Positions 14,166 to 22,317 of a stretch of 28,885 bases of DNA are shown here, piece after piece. The notes below the pieces were generated by a model. The model did no database searches and had not been told where the DNA came from. It was given only the letters and a program-made list of their open reading frames with translations. A program made the position numbers and the translations under genes. This DNA is from Fusobacterium sp. (GTDB lineage: Bacteria > Fusobacteriota > Fusobacteriia > Fusobacteriales > Fusobacteriaceae), in NCBI GenBank assembly GCA_019410665.1, contig DXSD01000012.1, forward strand, positions 1 through 28,885, in the 5' to 3' direction. Within the stretch, counting starts at the first letter, position 1. Each line of letters begins with the position of its first letter.

Positions 14166-15788
14166 TTATTCAGCATAAAGCTCTTCAAGTCTAGCTTGAA
14201 CTCTTTCATCTTCTAGGTACTCATCATATGTCATAGTTTTATCTAGAATTCCATTAGGAGTGATCTCTATAATTCTATTAGCTACTGTTTGAATAAACTC
14301 GTGGTCATGAGCTCCAAATAAAATAGTTCCTTTAAAGTTGATTAATGCTTTGTTTAAAGATGTAATAGACTCAAGATCTAAGTGGTCATTAGGGTTATCA
14401 AACATAAGTACGTTAGCATTAGTAAGCATCATTCTAGCTATCATACATCTTACTTTTTCCCCTCCAGATAGAACTGAACAGCTCTTTAATGTTTCCTCTC
14501 CAGTAAATAACATTCTACCTAAGAATCCTCTTACAAAAGCTTCATGTTGGTCAGGAGAATATGGTCTTAGCCAATCGATTAGATTTAAATCTTTATTTTC
14601 AAAGAATTTAGTATTATCCTTTGGCATATATGCTTGACTAGTAGTAACTCCCCAAGTGTAGCTTCCAGAATCTGGCTCCATCTCTCCACTTAATATATTT
14701 AATAAAGTAGTTTTAACAATATCATTCTTAGCTAAGAATACAACTTTATCCCCAGTATAGATAGTAAATGAAACATTATCTAATACCTTTACTCCATCTA
14801 CTGTTTTAGTTAGGTTTTCAACTTTAAGCATGTTGTTTCCAGCTTCTCTCTCTTGCTTAAACTCAACAAATGGATATTTTCTATTAGAGATTTGCATATC
14901 TTCAAGTTGTAATTTATCAAGAAGTTTCTTTCTTGAAGTTGCTTGTTTAGACTTAGATGCATTGGCACTGAATCTAGCAATAAACTCTTGTAACTCTTGT
15001 CTTTTTTGCTCAAGTTTTTTATTCTTAGCAGAAATTAATTTTGTCATAAGTTGGTTAGACTCATACCAGAAGTCATAGTTTCCAACATACATCTTAATTT
15101 TTCCATAGTCTATATCAGTTATGTGAGTACAAACTTTATTTAAGAAGTGTCTATCGTGAGATACTACAATTACAGTAGTGTTATCTAAATCCATTAAGAA
15201 ATTTTCAAGCCAAGTAATAGCTCTAATATCAAGTCCGTTAGTAGGCTCGTCTAATAGTAATACATCAGGATGTCCAAATAAAGCTTGAGCAAGTAGAACT
15301 TTAACTTTTTCTGGCTCTCCTAACTCTTTCATATACTTGTGATGTAAGTCAGCACCTATTCCTAATCCCATAAGTAGAGTTTCAGCTTCAGTTTCAGCTT
15401 CCCAACCATTAAGTTCAGCAAACTCTCCTTCTAACTCTCCAGCTCTTATTCCATCTTCATCAGTAAACTCTTCTTTGGCATAGATAGCATTTTTCTCAAC
15501 AATAATATCCCAAAGTTTTTTATGTCCCATTAAAACAACATCTAAAACCTTATCCTCTTCGTGGGCAAAGTGGTTTTGGTTTAATACTGCCATTCTTTTA
15601 TTTTTATCAAAAATTACCTCTCCTTCAGTAGGTTCTAATACTCCTGAAAGGATTTTAACAAATGTAGACTTACCAGCACCATTAGCACCTATAAGTCCAT
15701 AACAGTTTCCTGGAGTAAACTTGATGTTAACATCTTCAAAAAGTTTTCTACCAGAGAATCTCATACCAAGATTACTAGTTGCAATCAT
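14166..15788 (-). CDS. ABC-F family ATPase, YbiT-like
   Basis: 540-residue soluble protein with two ABC nucleotide-binding domains and no membrane segment, as in the ribosome-associated ABC-F family. Domain 1 has Walker A GANGAGKST (34-42) and Walker B LLLDEPTNGLD (177-187), but its signature is LGEPEKV instead of LSGGE. The linker (about 245-310) is basic and helical. Domain 2 has a good signature, LSGGEKV (440-446), but an altered Walker A (AKNDIVKTT, 353-361) and Walker B FDNPNDHLD (463-471), where the usual catalytic Glu is Asn465. ABC-F proteins act on the ribosomal E/P site. The YbiT-like grouping rests on overall resemblance, and nothing marks it as an antibiotic-resistance type. AGGAGG lies nine bases upstream. 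Confidence 0.9.
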   Translation of the reverse strand: MIATSNLGMRFSGRKLFEDVNIKFTPGNCYGLIGANGAGKSTFVKILSGVLEPTEGEVIFDKNKRMAVLNQNHFAHEEDKVLDVVLMGHKKLWDIIVEKNAIYAKEEFTDEDGIRAGELEGEFAELNGWEAETEAETLLMGLGIGADLHHKYMKELGEPEKVKVLLAQALFGHPDVLLLDEPTNGLDIRAITWLENFLMDLDNTTVIVVSHDRHFLNKVCTHITDIDYGKIKMYVGNYDFWYESNQLMTKLISAKNKKLEQKRQELQEFIARFSANASKSKQATSRKKLLDKLQLEDMQISNRKYPFVEFKQEREAGNNMLKVENLTKTVDGVKVLDNVSFTIYTGDKVVFLAKNDIVKTTLLNILSGEMEPDSGSYTWGVTTSQAYMPKDNTKFFENKDLNLIDWLRPYSPDQHEAFVRGFLGRMLFTGEETLKSCSVLSGGEKVRCMIARMMLTNANVLMFDNPNDHLDLESITSLNKALINFKGTILFGAHDHEFIQTVANRIIEITPNGILDKTMTYDEYLEDERVQARLEELYAE

Positions 15789-15829
15789 TAAAAAATTCCT
15801 CCTTATTCACTCTCAAAAAATTCCACATC

Positions 15830-15858
15830 ATTATATCATTTATTTTGAACTTTTACAA
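15830..15858 (-). promoter_or_regulatory. Promoter of the ABC-F gene
   Basis: On the minus strand, TTGTAA, a 17-base spacer and TATAAT preceded by TGA (extended -10), about 42 bases before the start. Confidence 0.75.
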
Positions 15859-15876
15859 TATTAAAGAAAAAATATA

Positions 15877-15905
15877 TTGAGTTTTTTTAATTTTTATCAT
15901 ATAAT
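15877..15905 (+). promoter_or_regulatory. Promoter of the OYE-earP-efp operon
   Basis: TTGAGT, a 17-base spacer and TATAAT, 34 bases before the start at 15940. It is divergent from the ABC-F promoter. Confidence 0.75.
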
Positions 15906-15939
15906 ATAACCTGAATGTTTAAGGAAAAAGGAGATGAAA

Positions 15940-16899
15940 ATGACATCTATATTCGATAGTTTGAAGATAAAAAATATAGAGTTGAGAAATAGAATAGTTC
16001 TTCCTCCCCTTGTAAGATTTTCCATTGTAGGTTTAGATGGATATGTTACTGATGAATTAGTGCAATGGTATGAAGATGTTCTTCGTGGTGGAGTTGGAAT
16101 GGTTATTGTAGAAGCAACAGCTGTAAGTGAAGATGGAAAACTGAGAGAAAATCAACTTGGAATATGGAATGACTCTTTTATCCCTGGACTTAAAAAAATA
16201 GCAGACAAATGTCGTGAATATAGAGTTCCAGCTCTTATACAGATACATCATGCTGGTTTTAAAGAGAGAATAAAAGATGTTGAAAAATCTGTTCTTGATG
16301 AAATTTTAGAAAAATTTAAGTTAGCTTTTCATAGAGCAAAACTTGCTGGTTTTGATGGAATAGAGATACATGGAGCCCACACTTATTTAATTTCACAACT
16401 TAATTCAAGACTTTGGAATACTAGAGATGATGAGTATGGTGGAACTTTTGAAAAAAGAATGTATTTTTCTAAAAGATTAATAGAGGAGACAAGGGAATTA
16501 TTTAATGATAATTTCATATTGGGATATAGAATGGGAGGAAATGAACCAGAACTTTCTGATGGGATAGAGATTGCTAAGTATTTAGAAAGTTTAGGAGTTG
16601 ACTTACTTCATGTTTCTTCAGGAGTTCCTGATCCTAAGTATCTAAGAAAGGAAAAAGTTGATGTTCCTAAAGATTTTCCTTTAGATTGGGTCATCTATAT
16701 GGGAATAGAGATAAAAAAACACATAAATATTCCTGTAATAGGAGTTAGAAATATAAAAAAAGAGAAACAAGCTAGTTGGCTTGTAGAGAATGGTTTACTT
16801 GACCTTGTAGCAGTTGGAAGAGCTATGATAGCTAGACCAAATTGGGTAAATGTAGCAAGGAAGGAGTATGAGGCAAGAAATGGAATTAAAAACTCTTGA
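15940..16899 (+). CDS. NADH:flavin oxidoreductase, Old Yellow Enzyme family
   Basis: 319-residue FMN-dependent TIM-barrel oxidoreductase. Seen are the ELRNRIVLPPL opening, LIQIHHAGFK (about 102-111), GFDGIEIHGAHTYLISQLNSR with the His pair that binds the substrate carbonyl, DDEYGGTFEKR, and the closing VAVGRAMIARPNW FMN-phosphate region. It is shorter than typical OYEs (about 340-370 residues) and lacks the C-terminal Fe-S and FAD domains of the 2,4-dienoyl-CoA reductase type. The substrate is unknown. Start 15940 has AGGAG six bases upstream; the ATG at 15934 directly abuts that site. It overlaps earP by 20 bases. Confidence 0.88.
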   Translation: MTSIFDSLKIKNIELRNRIVLPPLVRFSIVGLDGYVTDELVQWYEDVLRGGVGMVIVEATAVSEDGKLRENQLGIWNDSFIPGLKKIADKCREYRVPALIQIHHAGFKERIKDVEKSVLDEILEKFKLAFHRAKLAGFDGIEIHGAHTYLISQLNSRLWNTRDDEYGGTFEKRMYFSKRLIEETRELFNDNFILGYRMGGNEPELSDGIEIAKYLESLGVDLLHVSSGVPDPKYLRKEKVDVPKDFPLDWVIYMGIEIKKHINIPVIGVRNIKKEKQASWLVENGLLDLVAVGRAMIARPNWVNVARKEYEARNGIKNS

Positions 16900-18043
16900 T
16901 ATATTTTGTGAAATTATAGATAATTATGGGGATATTGGAGTTGTTTATAGAACTGCTAGAGAATTACAGAAAATTTTTCCTGATAGTAAAGTGAGAGTTT
17001 TTTTAAATAGATTAGATGAGTTTAAGAAAATAAATTCTCAAGTAAAAGAACTACCCTATCAAACAATAGATGAGATAGAATATATCACTTTTGCTTATGT
17101 GAGGGAAAAGGCAGAAGAGCTATCTACTTCTCAAGTTATAATTGAAGCTTTTGGATGTAAAATACCTGAAGAGTATATGGAAATTGCTTATGATAACTCT
17201 GAATTATTGATAAATTTAGAATATCTGTCTGCTGAGGACTGGATAGAGGATTTTCATCTTCAAAGTTCTCCTTTAGGTAGAGGAAAATTAAAAAAAGTCT
17301 TCTTTATGCCAGGATTTACTGAAAAATCTGGTGGAATTATAGCTGATTCTAATTACTTAGAAAGAATTGAAAAAGTTCTAAAAAATAGAGAATTTTATAG
17401 GGAAAAGTATCTGCAAGATATTGAAAATAGAGAAAAAAAGCTTATTGGAACTCTATTTTCCTATGAAAAAAACTTTACAACTTTGTTTGAAGAACTAAAG
17501 AAATTAGATAGAGAGGTTGTTATTCTAGCTTTAGGAGAGAAGACTCAAGAGAGTTTAAGAGAAATTTTTAAAAAAAATTCACAAGGGTACTTTAGAAATT
17601 CATTAAAATATGGTAAAATAGAAATAAAGTTTATGGATTTTCTCAATCAAGAGGAGTATGAAGAGCTAATTAATATTGTAGATTTTAATTTTGTAAGAGG
17701 GGAAGATTCTTTTATAAGAGCTGTTCTTACAGGAAAACCATATATGTGGCATATATATTGTCAAGAGGATTATGCTCACATGGACAAGATTGTGGGATTC
17801 TTAGATAAATATAGAAGGGTAGTTAAAAATTTTTCTAATGAAGAATTTTTGATGGAGATAGAGAAGTTTTTTAAAGATTATAATTTTAGGAAGGAAAACA
17901 GTTTGGAACTTGGAAAGGAGAGTTATCTTTACTTTTTTGAGAACCTTGCTGAGATAGAGAGATGTAACTCTATCTTTAGAGATTTTCTTATACAAAAATG
18001 TAATCTTATAAATAAATTAAAAGATTTTATAGAAAAATATTGA
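16880..18043 (+). CDS. earP: EF-P arginine rhamnosyltransferase EarP
   Basis: Inverting GT-B glycosyltransferase that adds rhamnose from dTDP-rhamnose to Arg32 of elongation factor P, enabling EF-P to rescue ribosomes stalled at polyproline. The 387 residues carry the EarP fingerprints: LDIFCEIIDNYGDIGV (6-21), with Asp14 and Asp18 matching the catalytic aspartates of characterised EarPs; NLEYLSAEDWIEDFH (about 112-126); PGF near 144; and FVRGEDSFIRA with GKPYMWHIY (about 271-293). It lies directly before efp, and its stop TGA overlaps the efp Shine-Dalgarno. The target EF-P has Arg at position 32, as required. Start 16880 was chosen for spacing; ATG 16868 is too close to AGGAG. Confidence 0.93.
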   Translation: MELKTLDIFCEIIDNYGDIGVVYRTARELQKIFPDSKVRVFLNRLDEFKKINSQVKELPYQTIDEIEYITFAYVREKAEELSTSQVIIEAFGCKIPEEYMEIAYDNSELLINLEYLSAEDWIEDFHLQSSPLGRGKLKKVFFMPGFTEKSGGIIADSNYLERIEKVLKNREFYREKYLQDIENREKKLIGTLFSYEKNFTTLFEELKKLDREVVILALGEKTQESLREIFKKNSQGYFRNSLKYGKIEIKFMDFLNQEEYEELINIVDFNFVRGEDSFIRAVLTGKPYMWHIYCQEDYAHMDKIVGFLDKYRRVVKNFSNEEFLMEIEKFFKDYNFRKENSLELGKESYLYFFENLAEIERCNSIFRDFLIQKCNLINKLKDFIEKY

Positions 18044-18055
18044 GGAGGTTTACAA

Positions 18056-18619
18056 ATGAAAATAGCTCAAGAATTAAGAGCAGGAAGCACAATCAAGATT
18101 GGAAACGATCCATTTGTAATTTTAAAAGCTGAGTACAACAAATCAGGAAGAAACGCCGCTGTTGTAAAATTCAAAATGAAAAACTTAATATCAGGAAACA
18201 TTTCTGACGCTGTTTATAAAGCAGATGACAAAATGGACGATATCAGACTTGATAAAGTAAAAGCGGTTTACTCTTATCATGATGGAGCATTCTATGTTTT
18301 CTCTAACCCAGAAACTTGGGATCAAATCGAACTTAAAGAGGAAGATTTAGGAGATGCTCTATACTACTTAGAAGAAGAGATGGAATTAGAAGTAGTTTAC
18401 TATGAGTCTACTCCAGTTGCAGTTGAATTACCTACTTTCGTAGAGAGAGAGATAGTTTACACTGAGCCAGGATTAAGAGGAGATACTACTGGTAAAGTAT
18501 TAAAACCAGCTAAGATCAATACTGGATATGAGATTCAAGTTCCTTTATTCGTAGAGCAAGGAGAATGGATCAAAATAGATACTAGAACTAACGAGTATGT
18601 AGAAAGAATTAAAAAATAG
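18056..18619 (+). CDS. efp: Translation elongation factor P (Arg32 type)
   Basis: 187-residue three-domain beta-barrel protein that binds between the P and E sites and promotes peptide bond formation at proline runs. The N-terminal loop reads NKSGRNAAVVK (28-38), placing an arginine exactly at position 32, the residue rhamnosylated by EarP. A lysine there would indicate the EpmA route instead. The C-terminus has the domain III pattern (PGLRGDTTGKVLKPAKI, then QVPLFVEQGEWIKIDTRT). GAGGAGG lies seven bases before the start. The gene uses many more C-ending codons (AAC, TTC, ATC) than its neighbours, as expected of a highly expressed gene. A strong terminator follows. Confidence 0.97.
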   Translation: MKIAQELRAGSTIKIGNDPFVILKAEYNKSGRNAAVVKFKMKNLISGNISDAVYKADDKMDDIRLDKVKAVYSYHDGAFYVFSNPETWDQIELKEEDLGDALYYLEEEMELEVVYYESTPVAVELPTFVEREIVYTEPGLRGDTTGKVLKPAKINTGYEIQVPLFVEQGEWIKIDTRTNEYVERIKK

Positions 18620-18633
18620 TTTTTAATAAAAAT

Positions 18634-18671
18634 GGGAGTATTTAGATATTTATCTAAATCTCCCGTTTTTT
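18634..18671. terminator. Terminator between efp and htpG
   Basis: A stem of GGGAG / CTCCC continues into ATTTAGATA / TATCTAAAT with one bulged T and a short loop, followed by a T-run at 18666-18671. The T-rich opposite side lets it also end htpG transcripts. Confidence 0.85.
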
Positions 18672-20495
18672 CTATTTGATTAAACTATTTAATTTTTTGA
18701 TAAATTCTACAGGATTTTCTATTTGGAATCCTTCTAACATTAAAGCTTCAGTATAAAGTATATCTAGTAAATCATTAAATTTAGGAGTATCTTTACACTC
18801 TTGAAGTTTTGCAAATAGTGGGTGATCAGGATTTAGTGCTAAAACTTTCTCAGCCTTAACATTTTCATTTCCAGGTATTTGCGAAAGAACTTTTTCCATC
18901 TCTAAAGAGATCTCTCCTTTAGCAAGTAGTGCAGATGCTCCACTACCTAAGTTATTGCTTAGTTCAACATCTACAATTTTTCCAGATAAGCTTTCTTTAA
19001 TTTTATCTAGCATAGATTTATTATCCTCAGATAGCTTTTTAATCTCCTCTTCTTTTTCTTTATTCTCTTCAATTTTGAAATCAGAGTCACTAATAGATTT
19101 AAAAGTTTTTCCTTCAAACTCATTCATAGTTTTAATAGCAAATTCATCAATCTTATCAGTTAAGATTAAAACTTCAAGTCCTTTTTCTTTTAGAGCTTCC
19201 ATTTTAGGAAGTGATTTAACAGTAGCTAAGTCTTCTCCAACTACATAAAGAATCTCTTTTTTCTCTTCTCCCATATGCTCAACATACTCTTTTAAAGTAA
19301 TATATTTATCATCTAGAGAACTTCTAAAAATTAGTAGATTTTGAAGTTTATCCTTATTCATTCCAAACATATCATGAATACCAAACTTTATATTTCTACC
19401 AAAAGCTTCCCAAAACTCTACATATTTTTCTCTATCATTTTTTAATATATATTCAAGTTCAGAGATAATTTTCTTTTCAAGGTTTTTAGAAATAGCAGTA
19501 AGTTCACTATTTTGTTGTAAAATCTCTCTTGAGATATTAAGAGATAGATCATCACAATCTACAAGTCCTTTAACAAAGCTAAAGTATTCAGGGATTAACT
19601 CATCACATTTATCCATTATAAATACATTTTTTGTATAAAGTTGAAGTCCTTTTTTGTAATCTTTAGAATAAAAATCCATAGGAGCTTTTTTAGGAATATA
19701 AAGTAATGCAGTATATTCTATACTTCCTTGAACTTTTAAATGAAAGTGGAACATAGGATCTTCCCAATCATGGAAATTAGATTTATAGAATTCATTATAA
19801 TTTTCCTCAGTAATTTGAGATTTATCTGTTTTCCAAATTGGTTTAGTAGAGTTGATAACCTCTTCATTAAAATTAATTGGGTATCTTACATAGTCAGAGT
19901 ATTTTTTTACTAAATCTCTAATCTTCCAATCTTCTAAAAATGAAGAGAAATCTTCTCCCTCTTTTATTGTTAAAGTTATAGTAGTTCCTCTTTCAGCTTT
20001 TTCAATCTCTTCTATCTCATAAGATCCATCTCCAACTGATGTCCATTTTACTCCTATTTCAGATTTAGGAGATTTAGTAATAAGAGTCATCTTATCAGCT
20101 ACCATAAATCCAGAATAGAATCCAACTCCAAATTGTCCAATAATATCTATATCATCTTTAGAGATATTTTCTAATTTTTCCTTAAAAGCCTTAGAACCAG
20201 ATTTTGCAATAGTACCAATATTTTCTGCTACTTCATCATAAGTCATTCCAATACCATTGTCTGTAATAGAGATCTCTTTTTTGTCCTTATCCACAGATAA
20301 AGTTATTTTAAAATCTCTTTCTTCTCCTAAAATATCACTGTTAGTAAGTGCCTCAAATTTTATTTTATCAATGGCATCACTAGCATTTGATATTAGCTCT
20401 CTTAAAAAGATCTCTTTATTAGTGTAGATAGAGTGTATCATCAAATTTAACAACTCTTTAGTTTCTGCTTGAAACATTTTAGCTTCTTTTCTCAT
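18672..20495 (-). CDS. htpG: Molecular chaperone HtpG (Hsp90)
   Basis: Dimeric cytoplasmic ATP-dependent chaperone. The 607 residues have three domains. The N-terminal GHKL ATPase shows ELISNASDAIDKI (34-46), DNGIGMT and GQFGVGFYSGFMVA. The middle domain carries LYIPKKAPMDFY and LSLNISREILQQN, with the ATP-sensing Arg. The C-terminal part is the dimerisation domain. It lacks the eukaryotic EEVD end, as expected. Start 20495 follows AGGAGG by ten bases. A TTGACA promoter and a CIRCE-like operator upstream predict heat-shock control by HrcA. A terminator shared with efp follows. Confidence 0.97.
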   Translation of the reverse strand: MRKEAKMFQAETKELLNLMIHSIYTNKEIFLRELISNASDAIDKIKFEALTNSDILGEERDFKITLSVDKDKKEISITDNGIGMTYDEVAENIGTIAKSGSKAFKEKLENISKDDIDIIGQFGVGFYSGFMVADKMTLITKSPKSEIGVKWTSVGDGSYEIEEIEKAERGTTITLTIKEGEDFSSFLEDWKIRDLVKKYSDYVRYPINFNEEVINSTKPIWKTDKSQITEENYNEFYKSNFHDWEDPMFHFHLKVQGSIEYTALLYIPKKAPMDFYSKDYKKGLQLYTKNVFIMDKCDELIPEYFSFVKGLVDCDDLSLNISREILQQNSELTAISKNLEKKIISELEYILKNDREKYVEFWEAFGRNIKFGIHDMFGMNKDKLQNLLIFRSSLDDKYITLKEYVEHMGEEKKEILYVVGEDLATVKSLPKMEALKEKGLEVLILTDKIDEFAIKTMNEFEGKTFKSISDSDFKIEENKEKEEEIKKLSEDNKSMLDKIKESLSGKIVDVELSNNLGSGASALLAKGEISLEMEKVLSQIPGNENVKAEKVLALNPDHPLFAKLQECKDTPKFNDLLDILYTEALMLEGFQIENPVEFIKKLNSLIK

Positions 20496-20510
20496 AAAAA
20501 AACAACCTCC

Positions 20511-20537
20511 TTAGCACTCTTATTAATTGCTGGCTAA
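20511..20537 (-). promoter_or_regulatory. CIRCE-like HrcA operator of htpG
   Basis: One half-site is a perfect TTAGCACTC (20511-20519). After exactly nine bases the other half reads GCTGGCTAA against the consensus GAGTGCTAA (6 of 9). It begins at the expected transcription start and ends at the htpG Shine-Dalgarno, the usual CIRCE position. HrcA would bind here and repress until heat stress. Confidence 0.72.
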
Positions 20538-20544
20538 CAATTAA

Positions 20545-20573
20545 TATATATCATAAACAAAGAAGGTTGTCAA
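20545..20573 (-). promoter_or_regulatory. htpG promoter
   Basis: On the minus strand, a perfect TTGACA, a 17-base spacer and TATATA preceded by TGA (extended -10). It is the best vegetative promoter in the window. It lies eight bases after the acyltransferase stop and directly before the CIRCE-like element. Confidence 0.85.
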
Positions 20574-20580
20574 TATATTT

Positions 20581-21468
20581 CTATCTTTTTTTCTTATGGA
20601 ATTTGCTATATAGATTCCATCTATCATGGAACCACATCCATTGTTCAGGATACTTTCTAATTACCTCTTCCATAGCTTTAATAAGCCTTTGAGTGTTGTT
20701 TAAAACATCCTCTTTAAAATTACCTGTTTTTATTAGTTCAAATTTTTCTATTACAGCTGTGCAACTATTGTCAGGATTGAAATAGTTATACCCCCATACA
20801 AGAGGAATATCAAATTTTAAAGCAAGGGATATAGCCCCAGTTGGAGCTTTTGCTTCCATTCCAAAAAAGTCTACAATGGCTCCTTTATCTCTATGATCAC
20901 TAAAAAGAGCAAAAATCTCTTTGTTATTAAGACGATTTATCAGATCTTTACTTGTAGATTTGCTTTTTGAAAAAACAGTAAGATTTAGGTCTTCCTTTCT
21001 ACTTTTAGTTATGAAATTGTTTAAATATGGATTTCTCTGTTTTTTAGCTACAGTTACTACTTCATAACCTTGAGCAGCTTTAATAGTTGCCTCCATATTT
21101 CCCATATGCATAAGAGCTGCAATTACTCCCTTATTTTGATTGTAAGCTTCATCAAGGATTTCACGATTTTTAACAATAACTTTACCTTCTTCATGAAGAT
21201 AATCTTTGAACCATAAGGTACATAGAAAAGCTTTTATCATAACTTTAAAAGATTCTTTAGCTATAGTTTCAATCTCGTGGGGATCTTTTTCAGGAAAGGC
21301 CATCTTTAAATTTGTTAAAGCTATAAGTCTTCTCTTTTTCAATATTTTATAACCAATTACTCCTAAAAAGTCTCCAAATTTGAATCTAGTTTTTTCAGGG
21401 AGAGCAAGTAAAATTTTATAAAAAAGCATAACTATTAAAAATTGAAATTTGTATGTGAAATTTTTCAT
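20581..21468 (-). CDS. LpxL/HtrB-type lipid A acyltransferase
   Basis: 295-residue membrane-associated acyltransferase that adds a secondary acyl chain to lipid A in the inner membrane. An N-terminal hydrophobic anchor (about residues 8-24) precedes the domain with the HX4E catalytic motif HMGNME (His121, Glu126). Later segments SDHRDKGAIVDFFG and PTGAISLALKFDIPLVWGY, and the terminal PEQWMWFHDRW, are typical of the family. It marks a diderm cell that makes lipopolysaccharide or lipooligosaccharide. LpxL cannot be distinguished from LpxM. Start 21468 has AGGAGA six bases upstream. No terminator is seen before htpG, so read-through is possible. Confidence 0.9.
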   Translation of the reverse strand: MKNFTYKFQFLIVMLFYKILLALPEKTRFKFGDFLGVIGYKILKKRRLIALTNLKMAFPEKDPHEIETIAKESFKVMIKAFLCTLWFKDYLHEEGKVIVKNREILDEAYNQNKGVIAALMHMGNMEATIKAAQGYEVVTVAKKQRNPYLNNFITKSRKEDLNLTVFSKSKSTSKDLINRLNNKEIFALFSDHRDKGAIVDFFGMEAKAPTGAISLALKFDIPLVWGYNYFNPDNSCTAVIEKFELIKTGNFKEDVLNNTQRLIKAMEEVIRKYPEQWMWFHDRWNLYSKFHKKKR

Positions 21469-21501
21469 ATATCTTCTCCTATAAATAAATTTACATATAT
21501 G

Positions 21502-21510
21502 ATTATAACA
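21502..21510 (-). promoter_or_regulatory. Extended -10 promoter of the acyltransferase gene
   Basis: TGtTATAAT on the minus strand, 33 bases before the start. No good -35 is seen in the A/T-only stretch upstream. Confidence 0.55.
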
Positions 21511-21541
21511 CAAAAAATAAAAAATAAAAAGTGTTATTAAA

Positions 21542-21570
21542 TTGCTTACTAGCTAACAATATGATATAAT
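21542..21570 (+). promoter_or_regulatory. Promoter of the mtnN-folC-hprK operon
   Basis: TTGCTT, a 17-base spacer and TATAAT preceded by TGA (extended -10), 39 bases before mtnN. It is the only clear promoter for the eight genes that follow. Confidence 0.75.
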
Positions 21571-21609
21571 TTTTAGAAGAGAAAAATAAAAATTGAGGTG
21601 AATTAATTT

Positions 21610-22305
21610 ATGGTAATAGGAATAATAGGAGCAATGAATGAAGAGATTATAGAGTTACAATCTATAATGGTGGGAATAGAAGAGGAGAAAGTTGGGAATT
21701 TACTTTTCTTTAAAGGAAAATTAAAGGGAAAAAATGTAGTTTTAGTTGAAGGGGGAATAGGAAAAGTAAATGCTGCTATCTGTGCAACCCTTATGAAAAC
21801 ACACTTTAAAGTAGATAAACTTTTGTTTACAGGAGTGGCAGGAGGAGTAAATCCTAATATTAATATAGGAGATATTGTAGTTGGAACAGACTTAGTTGAA
21901 CATGACTTTGATGCTACAGCTTTTGGTTATGAATTAGGACAAATTCCAAGAATGGCTGAATATAAATTTAAAGCTGATGAAAAATTAAGAGAGATAGCTT
22001 ATTCTGTGGCTATAGAAGCTTTTGGAAAAGAAAAGGTTTGGGAAGGAAGAATTGTAAGTGGAGATCAATTTGTTGCTTCTCCTGAGAAAATAACTTGGCT
22101 TAGAGAAACTTTTGACGGATATTGTACAGAGATGGAGGGAGCGGCAGTAGCACATGTATGCTATGTTTTTAATCTACCATTTTTAGTTATAAGAGCGATT
22201 TCAGACAAGGCAGATGATGATGCAAAGGTAGATTATCCAGAATTTGTAAAATTAGCTGCTAAAAATTCTAAAACAATTATAGAGGGAATTTTAGAGAGAA
22301 TATAG
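21610..22305 (+). CDS. mtnN: 5'-methylthioadenosine/S-adenosylhomocysteine nucleosidase
   Basis: Cleaves adenine from methylthioadenosine and S-adenosylhomocysteine, recycling SAM by-products and feeding AI-2 synthesis where LuxS is present. The 231 residues match E. coli Pfs length. Glu12, in the GAMNEE opening, corresponds to the general base. FTGVAGGVNP and VEHDFDATAFGY follow; EMEGAAVA (174-181) holds the ribose-binding Glu, and ISDKADDD (about 197-204) the catalytic Asp. GAGGTGA precedes the ATG. First gene of the rightward operon. Confidence 0.96.
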   Translation: MVIGIIGAMNEEIIELQSIMVGIEEEKVGNLLFFKGKLKGKNVVLVEGGIGKVNAAICATLMKTHFKVDKLLFTGVAGGVNPNINIGDIVVGTDLVEHDFDATAFGYELGQIPRMAEYKFKADEKLREIAYSVAIEAFGKEKVWEGRIVSGDQFVASPEKITWLRETFDGYCTEMEGAAVAHVCYVFNLPFLVIRAISDKADDDAKVDYPEFVKLAAKNSKTIIEGILERI

Positions 22306-22317
22306 AGAGGAGAAACT

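Noticed and set aside
14338..14637. Plus-strand 99-codon open frame opposite the ABC-F gene
   Set aside because: Antisense shadow with no Shine-Dalgarno and no recognisable domain.
18056..18619. efp as horizontally acquired because of its different codon use
   Set aside because: The C-ending codons fit selection in a highly expressed translation gene, and the gene is coupled to earP.
18955..19248. Plus-strand 97-codon open frame opposite htpG
   Set aside because: Ser/Leu-rich mirror of the htpG coding strand; no start signal.
21542..21560. GCTAACAAT shared between the mtnN promoter and the htpG operator region
   Set aside because: Only nine bases and no second CIRCE half at the right spacing upstream of mtnN; probably chance in AT-rich DNA.
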